Origin: JAAFHB01 sp963675995
Lineage (GTDB): Bacteria; Bacteroidota; Bacteroidia; Bacteroidales; Prolixibacteraceae
Assembly (NCBI GenBank): GCA_963675995.2
Contig: CAXXIY010000002.1
Span: forward strand, 682,001-746,000
Length of the DNA: 64,000 bases
Direction of reading: 5' to 3'
Below are positions 25,423 to 33,750 of this stretch, one piece after another (position 1 is the stretch's first letter; every line of letters begins with the position of its first letter). Position numbers and translations under genes: made by a program. The notes beneath the pieces are model-generated. The model saw only the letters and a list, made by a program, of their open reading frames with translations, did not search any database and was not told the DNA's origin.

Positions 25423-26088
25423 CTAAATGTAATACTCAATATTGTTGATCCAGCCCGCTTTGATGGCGTGCATAATCAGTTCAGAGGCATTCGAAACTTC
25501 CACCTTTCTGAAGATATTTTTCCTGTGGGTGTTTACCGTATGATGACTGATATTTTTCCTGGAGGCGATCTCTTTGGTTGTCAATCCATCAGCAATTAAT
25601 TTTACGATCTCAATTTCAGAAACGGTAAGATATTTTGGATCCTCAGGAATGTATTTGTTGTCATTATTTTCGAAAAACAGGTCCAGAATCTCGTCGGAAT
25701 AGAATTTTTTGGATCTTAAAGCCGACTCAATAGCCGAAAAAACTTCCTCCTTATCAGCTGTTTTATAAATAATATTTTTGATCCCCATCTTTGTCAGGGT
25801 CGCAAATTCTGTTTTGGTGATTGAATTGGTAAGGATAAGAATTGAAATTAGCGGATATTTCTCCCTGATATTTTTCAGATCGTCAATGCCATCATAGTCA
25901 ATATTTGCAAAATCTGTGATTAGCAGATTCCACTTACCATTTCCCATGAGCTTATAAAGATCGTTGCGATTCGAGGCTACTCCGGCAAGGTGATACCTTT
26001 TATCAGCTCCGATCAAGGACTTAAGAGCCTGGACCACCAGGAACTGGGAATCTGCAATAATGACATCATAGATCTTTTCCGTACTCAT
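25423..26088 (-). CDS. NarL/LuxR-type response regulator
   Basis: A 221-residue two-component regulator. The receiver domain (1-125) has Asp12 in IIADSQ, the probable phosphorylation site Asp59 in LLITDFANID, and Lys in NIIYKTADKEE. The C-terminal LuxR HTH (about 155-215) reads LTVSEIEIVKLIADGLTTKEIA and HHTVNTHRKNIFRK. No kinase gene is next to it, so it is an orphan regulator; one of the kinases elsewhere in the window could be its partner, but nothing shows that. The gap between it and the GNAT gene has short repeated GCCAG/CTGG words without clear structure. Confidence 0.9.
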   Translation of the reverse strand: MSTEKIYDVIIADSQFLVVQALKSLIGADKRYHLAGVASNRNDLYKLMGNGKWNLLITDFANIDYDGIDDLKNIREKYPLISILILTNSITKTEFATLTKMGIKNIIYKTADKEEVFSAIESALRSKKFYSDEILDLFFENNDNKYIPEDPKYLTVSEIEIVKLIADGLTTKEIASRKNISHHTVNTHRKNIFRKVEVSNASELIMHAIKAGWINNIEYYI

Positions 26089-26159
26089 AGTTAATGGTTT
26101 ACAGCTTTTACCAAGCTTTGTTGTGAGAAACCTTTATACGGAGTGCAAGATAATTAAAA

Positions 26160-27047
26160 TCAGCCAATTTTAACCGATGTCATTGTTAACGAACCCATCA
26201 CTGCTTTGTCATTAAAAAATTCGACTGTATCGTGTTCGCTCTTCAATGCCAGGGTATAAAGCAATGGCAGATAATGTTCCGGAGTCGGTATGGCCAACTT
26301 AACTTCCCTGCCAAGCAATGAGTAATTAATCAGTTCTTTGTGTTTATTGTTGATAATTAATTGCTTAAATGTTTCATTTGCCTGTATCGCCCAGTCAAAT
26401 CCGTATTCCGGTTCCTTGACCTTATCCCAGGCTACCATCCGGAGATTATGAACCAGGTTCCCGCTTCCAATGATCAGAATCCCCTTATCCCTAAGTGAGA
26501 CGAGTTCTTTTGCAAGTTCATAATGGTATTGAGGTGGCTTATTGTAATCGAGGCTCATTTCGACGATGGGCACATCAGCCATCGGGTAAATATTCTTGAT
26601 TACACTCCAGGCGCCATGGTCTAATCCCCATTTTTCGTCGAGTCCAACAACTGTTTTGGAAACAGCCCTTTTAGCCTCAGCTGCCAGTTCAGGACTGCCC
26701 GGAGCCGGATATTGTACTGCAAATAATTCCTGCGGAAAACCACCGAAGTCGTGGATGGTCTGCGGTTTTGGCATGGCCGTTACGAACGTTCCGTTGGTTT
26801 CGTAATGCGCAGAAATACACAGGATCGCTTTGGGTTTAGGCAAAGATTTCCCAAGACTACGCCAGGTGTGTACAAAATCATTTTCCTCGATGGCATTCAT
26901 TGGGCTTCCGTGACCTACAAACAATACAGGCATTTTAGCGGTACGTTCACCTGATGAAAGCAAATTAATCATTTCGTTATTATTCATCGCTTTAATTGCT
27001 GTTGGAAAAAGAAGAGCCGACCATAAAAAAGATCGTCTGTTCATCAT
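26160..27047 (-). CDS. 4,5-DOPA extradiol dioxygenase-like protein (YgiD/LigB family)
   Basis: A 295-residue member of the class III extradiol ring-cleaving dioxygenases. Metal and active-site His residues are in FVGHGSPMNA, CISAHYET, KWGLDHGAWS and GSGNLVHNL, in the order expected for YgiD/DODA. Unlike the cytoplasmic YgiD, it begins MMNRRSFLWSALLFPTAIKA, a twin-arginine-like leader (NRRSFL), so export by the Tat system is likely. A catechol-type substrate is known for the family; the physiological one is unknown. It is co-directional with the YceI and AraC genes upstream. Confidence 0.87.
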   Translation of the reverse strand: MMNRRSFLWSALLFPTAIKAMNNNEMINLLSSGERTAKMPVLFVGHGSPMNAIEENDFVHTWRSLGKSLPKPKAILCISAHYETNGTFVTAMPKPQTIHDFGGFPQELFAVQYPAPGSPELAAEAKRAVSKTVVGLDEKWGLDHGAWSVIKNIYPMADVPIVEMSLDYNKPPQYHYELAKELVSLRDKGILIIGSGNLVHNLRMVAWDKVKEPEYGFDWAIQANETFKQLIINNKHKELINYSLLGREVKLAIPTPEHYLPLLYTLALKSEHDTVEFFNDKAVMGSLTMTSVKIG

Positions 27048-27151
27048 ATGATTTTTAAAATACGAAATTAAGTATTATTCTTTTATCGAAAGTAAAGTCA
27101 CCAACCCGGTTTAAGAAAGCCGGATTAGTGATTTTACGTAATTATTTCGGA

Positions 27152-27700
27152 TTATTGAGCGGCTTGTTTTACCAGTTCAATATCACAACTGATTTTAACC
27201 TCTTCACCAACCAGTACACCACCGGCTTCGAGAGCGGCATTCCATGTCAGTCCCCAATCTTTCCGGTTGATTTTTCCGGTGATAGCGAATCCTGCCTTCA
27301 CATTGCCCCATGGATCAGACCCTACGCCTCCATGTTCAACATTTAAAGTAACCGGATGAGTAACCCCTTTAATGGTAAGATTTCCGGTTAGTGTGTAAAG
27401 ATCGTCACCCAGATCTGTTAACCCATTTCCTTCGAAGGTGATTTTCGGATAATTCTCTGCGTCAAAGAAATCAGCGCTTTTTAAATGTCCATCCCTGTCG
27501 GCTATTTCTGTATCCACAGATGCCGTATTCAATGAAAAGGAGATGACAGATTTTGAGAAATCGTTTCCAACTGTGGATACTGTCCCTTCGAATTCCCTGA
27601 AGCTCCCTAAGACATTTGAAATCATAAGGTGTTTTACCTTGAACGCTATTTTGCTGTGGGTCGGGTCAATTGCCCATTTTGTTGTTTCCTGTGTGCTCAT
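27152..27700 (-). CDS. YceI family protein
   Basis: A 182-residue YceI-like beta-barrel protein that binds isoprenoid-type lipids in characterised members. The start TKWAIDPTHSKIAFKVKHLMIS and the later TGNLTIKGVTHPVTL and NRKDWGLTWNAALEAGG blocks are diagnostic. No signal peptide is present, so it is a cytoplasmic version. It lies between the AraC regulator and the dioxygenase-like gene on the same strand, which suggests regulation by that AraC protein. Confidence 0.93.
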   Translation of the reverse strand: MSTQETTKWAIDPTHSKIAFKVKHLMISNVLGSFREFEGTVSTVGNDFSKSVISFSLNTASVDTEIADRDGHLKSADFFDAENYPKITFEGNGLTDLGDDLYTLTGNLTIKGVTHPVTLNVEHGGVGSDPWGNVKAGFAITGKINRKDWGLTWNAALEAGGVLVGEEVKISCDIELVKQAAQ

Positions 27701-27805
27701 AATGTTATTGCTTAAATTTGAAATTATTTGTACTGTTTAGACAATGCAAAGGTGCACCAATCCTAAGGGTCGGTGGTAACAGTAATCAGAAAGGTTGTGG
27801 TACTT

Positions 27806-28627
27806 TTAGGAAATAATGCTTTTGGTCATCTCCCTGAAACGGGTGGGTGTAATCTCCATTTTGGAATGGAATACCCTTGTAAAGTACGATTTTTCGTTGT
27901 AGCCTAACTCATAACCAATTTCAGAAACCGATTTGTCCGAGTACAGGAGCATCCGTTTGGCTTCGATCAGCTTCCGCGTTTCGATAATTTCAGATACACT
28001 TTTACTGAAATTATTTTTGCAGATCAGATTCAGGTTTCGTTCCGACATATTCATTTTATCTGCATAGAACGAGACTCCCTCGTTGCGGTGGTAGTTTTGT
28101 TCCAGGATTTTGAGGAAATTATTGAATGTCGCTAATTGAGAAGCCTTTACGGTATTATCGATGGGCGTGTTCCTTTTCCGTTCTGCATCAATCATTGCGA
28201 CGAGTCCACTCACCAGGTGACGAATCGTGGTATGATCGATAAACTCTTGATTGTATTCGGCTGCAATGATCTGGCAAAGGGTGATAAACCTGTTGATACA
28301 CAATCCGGAAGTGAGGGGTATATTGGTGGAGTTAAAGAAGTTGGAGTAGAAGCTTAGTTTGGAATCGGGAATAAATTCAGTTTTATAATTGATCACCCAC
28401 CCCCGGAGTTCATTCCCAGGTACCAGTTTGTGCATCTTTCCCATCGATACATAGCATGCAATCGGGGCGTCCAGAACCTCCATCTTAAAATCGATGAAAT
28501 GCTCCAGACTGCCGTGTGTTATAATGATAAGTTCTTCGAAGTCATGAAAGTGAGGGTCGTAAGTTCTTGAAATTATGTCCTCAACCAACTCCTTTGTCAA
28601 CTCGAAGATATGAAACGGTTTATCCAT
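27806..28627 (-). CDS. AraC family transcriptional regulator
   Basis: A 273-residue regulator with an N-terminal cupin-like ligand domain (HDFEELIIITHGSLEHFID) and a C-terminal double HTH (about 170-270) including MSERNLNLICKNNF and SVSEIGYELGYNEKSYFTRVFHSKMEITPTRFR. It follows the cystathionine enzyme gene after 40 bases and precedes YceI on the same strand. It may control YceI and the dioxygenase-like gene downstream. Confidence 0.93.
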   Translation of the reverse strand: MDKPFHIFELTKELVEDIISRTYDPHFHDFEELIIITHGSLEHFIDFKMEVLDAPIACYVSMGKMHKLVPGNELRGWVINYKTEFIPDSKLSFYSNFFNSTNIPLTSGLCINRFITLCQIIAAEYNQEFIDHTTIRHLVSGLVAMIDAERKRNTPIDNTVKASQLATFNNFLKILEQNYHRNEGVSFYADKMNMSERNLNLICKNNFSKSVSEIIETRKLIEAKRMLLYSDKSVSEIGYELGYNEKSYFTRVFHSKMEITPTRFREMTKSIIS

Positions 28628-28667
28628 GTCTCAACAAAGATTTAAAGAATTCAGAGGCCGTCTGGTT

Positions 28668-29837
28668 TCATACTTTAGCAAAAGCCTGCTCCAGGTCGTT
28701 GATCAGGTCGGTTTTATCCTCCACTCCAATTGAAACCCTGATCAATGAATCTTTAATTCCTGCCTGTTCCCGCTCTTTCAGTGTAATGGACGCGTGCGTC
28801 ATCAGGGCAGGGTGTTCGATCAGCGATTCAACGCCGCCAAGGCTTTCTGCAAGGGTGAATAATTCGAGGCTTTCGAGGAATTGTACGGCCTCTTTCTCAC
28901 CCCCTTTAATCTCAAAGGAGACCATTCCGCCAAAACCCTTTGCCTGTCTCTTATTCAATTCGTACTGGGGATGAGAGGGGAGTCCCGGATAATAGACCCG
29001 CTCCACCTTCGGATGATTTTCAAGATAGGCGGCAACTGCAATCGCATTTGATTCATGACGTTCCATTCTTAACGAAAGCGTTTTCAATCCGCGTAACACA
29101 AGATAACAATCAAAGGGCGACGGAACTGCGCCAAGCGCATTCTGATTATACTTCAGTTTTTCGTATAGTTTTTGATCGTTGAGCATGATTGCTCCGCCAA
29201 TCACATCGCTGTGTCCGGCAATATATTTTGTAACGCTATGGACAACGATATCGGCGCCTAACAAGGTTGGATTCTGGAAATAGGGGGAAAGGAAAGTGTT
29301 ATCGACAATGACCAAAAGGTTATGGCGATGAGCTATTTCAGAAATTGCGGCGATATCACATACTTTAAGCAGTGGATTTGTTGGTGTTTCGAGCCATACC
29401 AGCTTTGTTTCGGGCAGAATGGCCTCCTCTATCAGATACGGCTGAGTTGCATCTACAAGACTAACACGTAAATCGTATTTCTCCTTCCAAAGGTTAAACA
29501 AACGTTTAGTCCCACCATATAGATCGTCAAACCCAATAACATGATCTCCCGGTTTAAGCAAAGTGAAAAGCAGTGCAGATTCTGCCGCCAGACCAGAAGC
29601 ATACCCTAAGCCATAGGTGGTCTGTTCGAGTGAGGCATACCGTTGTTCGAGAGCAAACCTTGTTGGGTTACTGCTTCGCGAATACTGGAATTGGCCTGGA
29701 TTCTTAACCTCTTTGCGGGCATAGGTTGAGGAGAGATAAATAGGCGCCACTACTTCGCTTTGGTTCCCCTCCGAAAATTGGGGTTCTTCGCCAATATGAA
29801 TCGAACGGGTATCGAATGATTGATTTTGTTTTGTCAT
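28668..29837 (-). CDS. Cystathionine gamma-lyase/synthase type PLP enzyme
   Basis: A 389-residue Cys/Met metabolism PLP enzyme. Family marks are PIYLSSTYARKE, YSRSSNPTR, GLAAESALLFTLLKPGDHV, the PLP Lys in HSVTKYIAGHSDVIGG (about residue 200), and SLGGVESLIEHPALMTHA near the end. Gamma-synthase, gamma-lyase and O-acetylhomoserine sulfhydrylase cannot be separated reliably by eye. The frame opens at 29903, but the ATG at 29837 gives the family start (MTKQNQSFDTRSIHIGE) and leaves the palindrome at 29902-29927 fully upstream. That palindrome, shared with the cysK/GNAT region, points to joint regulation of sulfur amino acid genes. Confidence 0.92.
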   Translation of the reverse strand: MTKQNQSFDTRSIHIGEEPQFSEGNQSEVVAPIYLSSTYARKEVKNPGQFQYSRSSNPTRFALEQRYASLEQTTYGLGYASGLAAESALLFTLLKPGDHVIGFDDLYGGTKRLFNLWKEKYDLRVSLVDATQPYLIEEAILPETKLVWLETPTNPLLKVCDIAAISEIAHRHNLLVIVDNTFLSPYFQNPTLLGADIVVHSVTKYIAGHSDVIGGAIMLNDQKLYEKLKYNQNALGAVPSPFDCYLVLRGLKTLSLRMERHESNAIAVAAYLENHPKVERVYYPGLPSHPQYELNKRQAKGFGGMVSFEIKGGEKEAVQFLESLELFTLAESLGGVESLIEHPALMTHASITLKEREQAGIKDSLIRVSIGVEDKTDLINDLEQAFAKV

Positions 29838-29901
29838 TATATTTGAATCTTTATAAATTTCTTTGATTTTGAACTGCAAATATCTGAAACAATATTCAAC
29901 C

Positions 29902-29927
29902 AAATATACCTGAAATTAGGTATATTT
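29902..29927. promoter_or_regulatory. Operator-like palindrome, site 2 (cystathionine enzyme gene)
   Basis: AAATATACC-N8-GGTATATTT, perfect 9-bp arms 29902-29910 and 29919-29927. On the minus strand the downstream arm overlaps a -7 element TATATTTG (29901-29908), 64 bases before the gene start. The core is the same as at 24762-24783, including the 8-base spacer and the overlap with the -7 element. Confidence 0.65.
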
Positions 29928-30017
29928 AATTGGATCGATTTGTTTCACTTTAGGTTCTACCTTTCTTCAAAATTCCTAAATGATCTGGCATAGACGAAAG
30001 ATGTTAAATCAATATTA

Positions 30018-31253
30018 TTATTCCGACAGAAGTGAATCGATAAGACCATTAAATTCCGTTTTAAACGCATCATAGAATTTGCCAGTTGCTGGTCCGCTGA
30101 AACCCGTATGTACCTTTCTCACGTTGCCTTTCCTGTCGATGAAAATAGTTGTCGGGAAGGCTGAAATGCCATTTAGAGCGGGGAGAGCTTTTGATGCAGA
30201 TGAAGTACCCGACTGACCTGCAAAGAGGATTTCGTATGGTATATCCAACCGGGTTTTAAGGTTTGAAAGCGATTTTTTTGCCGATTCGAAATCGTTCTTC
30301 CGTTCGAATCCCAATCCGATTATTTCAACGCCCCGATGATGGTTTTTCTTGTACCAGGAGGATAGAAATGCATTTTCATCAAGGCAATTGGGACACCAGC
30401 TTCCAAGGATGGTAACGATAACCACTTTCCCGTTATATTGAGGATCAGATAATGAGACCTGTTTTCCTTCGAGGTTGGGGAATGAAAAGGCAATTGAGGA
30501 AAATCCTTCCTTGAGGTGTGTTGCAGAATAAGGATCTGGAAGGGCAGCTTTGGGATTACGCTTTCCTTCTATTTTGGAAGTATTGCGCAGTGTTACAAAT
30601 TCACCTGAAAAAGTGCTGTCATTCAGAAACTCACCTTTAATCAGATAGGGTGATGAGCCCCCAAATGCAGATAAGGAGAATTTGTTTTCATGAACAACCC
30701 CTTCAAAAAAACGGTAATCACCCGATGTTTCCAAAATTGATCCGGTTACCAAACCACCCGGCTGATTAAAGTTGCCAACAGCTTTGTCCGTATTACCGTC
30801 AGAAATGATATTTACATCCCAGGTACCAGTCATAGAAAAGGCAGGCTTTCCATCGGTCAGGGGAAACCGGGGAAGATCACCATACTGAGCCTTAAATGGT
30901 ACGCTGATAATCGTTTTATTGCTTCCCGATTTGATGAATTGCCCTTCAAGGGAATTCTCCCCTATTTTCCCTTTTAGAATAACATCATAAAGATCAACTG
31001 GAATGGTAACTGAATCGTTTTTGAAGGTGATGTTTTTCAGTTCAAAACGGTCTTCACCATTGATTAAAAAAACCGAAGTGTTACCCAATTGCCCCCCTTT
31101 TACCTCAAATTTAAAAGGGATTTCATTTGAAGGGAGGATAAATACGCCCCTCCAAAATCCCTCTTTCAATGATTTTGTGACCGGTTTACACGAGATCAGC
31201 AACCCTATAATTAAACATATCGTGAATAAAGCTGGTAGACTTGATTTTTTCAT
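30018..31253 (-). CDS. TlpA-like thioredoxin-domain lipoprotein
   Basis: A 411-residue envelope protein. A lipobox LLISC at the end of the leader (Cys about 22) indicates a lipoprotein. Residues 30-240 form a beta-rich domain with repeated FKVKGGQ-, ISVPFKAQYG- and FSLSAFGG-like strands, as in other Bacteroidota TlpA-type proteins. The C-terminal thioredoxin domain (about 255-405) has the redox motif WCPNC in GSWCPNCLDEN (about 288) and the cis-Pro segment GISAFPTTIFID. It probably reduces disulfides of periplasmic proteins. A -7 element TAGCTTTG (31299-31306, minus strand) lies 46 bases upstream. Confidence 0.9.
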   Translation of the reverse strand: MKKSSLPALFTICLIIGLLISCKPVTKSLKEGFWRGVFILPSNEIPFKFEVKGGQLGNTSVFLINGEDRFELKNITFKNDSVTIPVDLYDVILKGKIGENSLEGQFIKSGSNKTIISVPFKAQYGDLPRFPLTDGKPAFSMTGTWDVNIISDGNTDKAVGNFNQPGGLVTGSILETSGDYRFFEGVVHENKFSLSAFGGSSPYLIKGEFLNDSTFSGEFVTLRNTSKIEGKRNPKAALPDPYSATHLKEGFSSIAFSFPNLEGKQVSLSDPQYNGKVVIVTILGSWCPNCLDENAFLSSWYKKNHHRGVEIIGLGFERKNDFESAKKSLSNLKTRLDIPYEILFAGQSGTSSASKALPALNGISAFPTTIFIDRKGNVRKVHTGFSGPATGKFYDAFKTEFNGLIDSLLSE

Positions 31254-31298
31254 TTGTATATAATTAGTTTTTAGTGGCCAGATGGAATTTTAGATAAG

Positions 31299-31306
31299 CA
31301 AAGCTA
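31299..31306 (-). promoter_or_regulatory. Probable -7 element of the TlpA-like gene
   Basis: TAGCTTTG on the minus strand matches TAnnTTTG, 46 bases before the start codon. No clear -33 element is seen. Confidence 0.4.
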
Positions 31307-31378
31307 ATCGCTATGATTAAAGATTCATTTCGGTTGGTGATATTCTTATCCTGGCTATTTCATCTGTAAAGATATAAT

Positions 31379-32392
31379 TTATCCGGGATAATAGCGAAGG
31401 TCCCTGAATCCTACTAACTTCCTCCTTTTTTCATCCCAAAGCCGCAGTTTTAGTGATCGGAGGCTCGAAAAGAAAGTGACCGGTTTAACATCCTGGAAAA
31501 TAGTATTTTCTTTAAAACAAAGGGGAAGTTTATAGTTGGGAATTCTGGGACTGAGATGATGGATATGGTGAAATCCAATATTTCCTGTGAACCATTGCAA
31601 CACTTTTGGTAATTTGAAGTAGGAGCTACCTTGCAAGGCAATATTTTTGTAATTCCATTCCTGCCCCCGGGTCCAAACTACGTTTTCATATTGATGCTGG
31701 ACATAAAAAAGCCACACTCCATGTACTGAGGCGATGTATAGTACAGGCAGCTGTATCAGAAGGTAGGCTTTCCATCCGATCGCCCAAATGATTAATGCAA
31801 TCGCGACAATTAAAGCAAGATTGTTAAGCTGATGGTAAACATGTTCCTTAAAACTCATATATTTTTTAGGTACCCTGTTTTGAACGACAAAAAGCAGGAA
31901 TGGGGCGATACCAAAAAGGAAAAGTGGATGACGGTAGAAACGGTAACTAAATCGTTTCCAGGGAGGTAGTTTCAGGAACTCCTCAATTGTCAGTGTTATA
32001 ACATCTCCAACACCCCGCTTGTCAAGGTTTCCGACGGTGGCGTGGTGCTCTTTGTGTTCACGGGTCCACTTATGATAAGGGGTAAAAGTCAGTAATCCGG
32101 TTATTATCCCAACAATGCGACTGAGCATTTTAGATCTAAAGAATGATCCATGTCCGCAATCGTGGAAAATTATAAAAATTCTTATCAGAAAGCCCGCTGC
32201 AAAGACAGATAAGAAAAGGGTAAGGAAGTAGGAAATTTTCAGGCTCCAGACCATCGCTATCCATAATAACAGGTAGGGGCCGACCGAATTGATCACCTGC
32301 CACCAACTCCTGACAGGGTCTGAAAAGTTATACCTTGAAACAATCTCCATCCAGGAAGATGTGGCGCTGTTTTTACTCCTATCGGCATTCAT
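31379..32392 (-). CDS. Membrane fatty acid desaturase
   Basis: A 337-residue integral membrane di-iron desaturase introducing double bonds into acyl chains. The three His boxes are present: HDCGHGSF (about 78), HKEHH (about 113) and HHIHH (about 277). Hydrophobic segments LLLWIAMVWSLKISYFLTLF and NLALIVAIALIIWAIGW fit the usual four-helix topology. It resembles omega-3/omega-6 or acyl-lipid desaturases of Bacteroidota. An electron donor is not adjacent. It is divergent from the DUF2235 gene across a 303-base gap. Confidence 0.92.
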   Translation of the reverse strand: MNADRSKNSATSSWMEIVSRYNFSDPVRSWWQVINSVGPYLLLWIAMVWSLKISYFLTLFLSVFAAGFLIRIFIIFHDCGHGSFFRSKMLSRIVGIITGLLTFTPYHKWTREHKEHHATVGNLDKRGVGDVITLTIEEFLKLPPWKRFSYRFYRHPLFLFGIAPFLLFVVQNRVPKKYMSFKEHVYHQLNNLALIVAIALIIWAIGWKAYLLIQLPVLYIASVHGVWLFYVQHQYENVVWTRGQEWNYKNIALQGSSYFKLPKVLQWFTGNIGFHHIHHLSPRIPNYKLPLCFKENTIFQDVKPVTFFSSLRSLKLRLWDEKRRKLVGFRDLRYYPG

Positions 32393-32695
32393 AACCTCTT
32401 TTATATTAATGGCAAAAAAGAATAACGGTTTATTTGAAAAATAGTTCTTGGAAATTTAGTCAGTGGGGGAATGGTGAGTACAAAGATACTCTGTTTGCCT
32501 TGAAATAGTTCCTGTTTCAACTCAGAATTTAGAGTCGGGAATTTTGCGCACTGGAATTATACTGGAGCAAATTTCAGTAACAAATGGAGAATCATTCAAA
32601 TAAATAGATGTTTGAATGAAACCTTAACACCAACATGATCGTTTGTAGTCTTGATATGCTGATATTAAAGATTTTTAAAACTAACATTACCCCAA
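32393..32695. other. Divergent intergenic region
   Basis: No gene supported. A minus-strand TATCTTTG at 32481-32488 matches the -7 consensus about 89 bases before the desaturase. No matching element was found for the DUF2235 gene on the plus strand. Confidence 0.45.
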
Positions 32696-33730
32696 ATGAA
32701 AAGGATAGCAATTTTTTGTGATGGTACATGGAATACTCCGGATGAATCGGTTGATGGCAAGCTTTGTCAGACCAATGTTGTTAAAATGGCTAATGCATTG
32801 TCTCCGGTCTCAAAAGACGGAAAACTTCAATTGCTTTATTATGATGCCGGAGTGGGGAGTGAAGGTAGTTTGATAAGGAGGGTATTCGATGGTGCAACCG
32901 GTACAGGTATTTCTGAAAATATATTACAAGCTTACCGGTATATAATAAAAAACTATGAGCCTGGTGATGAACTCTATTTCTTTGGATTTAGCCGTGGTGC
33001 ATTTACAGTTCGAAGTCTGGCAGGATTGATCAGAAATTCCGGATTACTAAGGCCCGAAAATATTGACCTGGTCGAAGCAGCTTATCACCTTTATCAATCG
33101 CGCAAACCAGAGCATCAACCACGAGAAGTTGAAGCTTCCCTGTTTAGAAAAACATATGCCGTTGCCGAAACCACCAAGATTAAATTTATTGGTGTCTGGG
33201 ATACCGTTGGTGCATTAGGAAATCCGCTGCTTTTGAATGGGATTTTAAGTAAACGAAACAGGTTTCACGATACCGATCTGTCGACAAGAATTGAAAATGC
33301 ATTTCATGCTCTTGCCATAGATGAGAAAAGGAAAAATTTTGAAGCGACTTTGTGGCATCAACAGAAAGAAGCAAAAGAGCAGACTCTGGAACAAGTGTGG
33401 TTTGCTGGGGTCCATTCGGATGTCGGCGGAGGTTATCCTGAAAGCGGCTTGTCTGATAGTGCATTAAAATGGATGGTGGCAAAAGCTGAAGGTTGCAATT
33501 TGAAATTTGAAGATATCCCTATGAACCCCGATCCCAAAGCTAAAATGCATGAATCGTATACAGGATTTTATAAATTGCAGCACCCGCTCTTTCGACCCAT
33601 TGGAATCACAGATCCAAAGAGGGGTGCAACCAATGAATCCATTCATCCGTCGGTAGTTGAGCGTTATAAAAATGATCCAACATACCGGCCTGTGAACCTG
33701 GTTAATTATTTCAAAAGGTATCCAATTTGA
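32696..33730 (+). CDS. DUF2235 alpha/beta-hydrolase (Tle1-like)
   Basis: A 344-residue protein starting MKRIAIFCDGTWNTPDE, the hallmark of DUF2235. The nucleophile Ser is in GFSRGAFTVRSLAG (about residue 98-100), and the VWFAGVHSDVGGGYPESGLSD block carries the Asp and conserved Gly residues. The family includes type VI secretion phospholipase effectors (Tle1) and uncharacterised bacterial and fungal hydrolases. No signal peptide, VgrG, immunity-like lipoprotein or secretion gene is nearby, so an effector role is not supported here. The stop is 20 bases from the stop of the convergent kinase gene. Confidence 0.9.
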   Translation: MKRIAIFCDGTWNTPDESVDGKLCQTNVVKMANALSPVSKDGKLQLLYYDAGVGSEGSLIRRVFDGATGTGISENILQAYRYIIKNYEPGDELYFFGFSRGAFTVRSLAGLIRNSGLLRPENIDLVEAAYHLYQSRKPEHQPREVEASLFRKTYAVAETTKIKFIGVWDTVGALGNPLLLNGILSKRNRFHDTDLSTRIENAFHALAIDEKRKNFEATLWHQQKEAKEQTLEQVWFAGVHSDVGGGYPESGLSDSALKWMVAKAEGCNLKFEDIPMNPDPKAKMHESYTGFYKLQHPLFRPIGITDPKRGATNESIHPSVVERYKNDPTYRPVNLVNYFKRYPI

Positions 33731-33750
33731 CAGTAGGAAGAATTCATACC

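Noticed and set aside
29838..29903. Longer start for the cystathionine enzyme gene
   Set aside because: The extension would place the start inside the palindrome and its -7 element, and the added residues do not look like the family N-terminus.
30460..30478. Third copy of the REP core (CCTTCGAGGTT)
   Set aside because: Single half-site inside the TlpA-like gene without an inverted partner; chance match in coding sequence.
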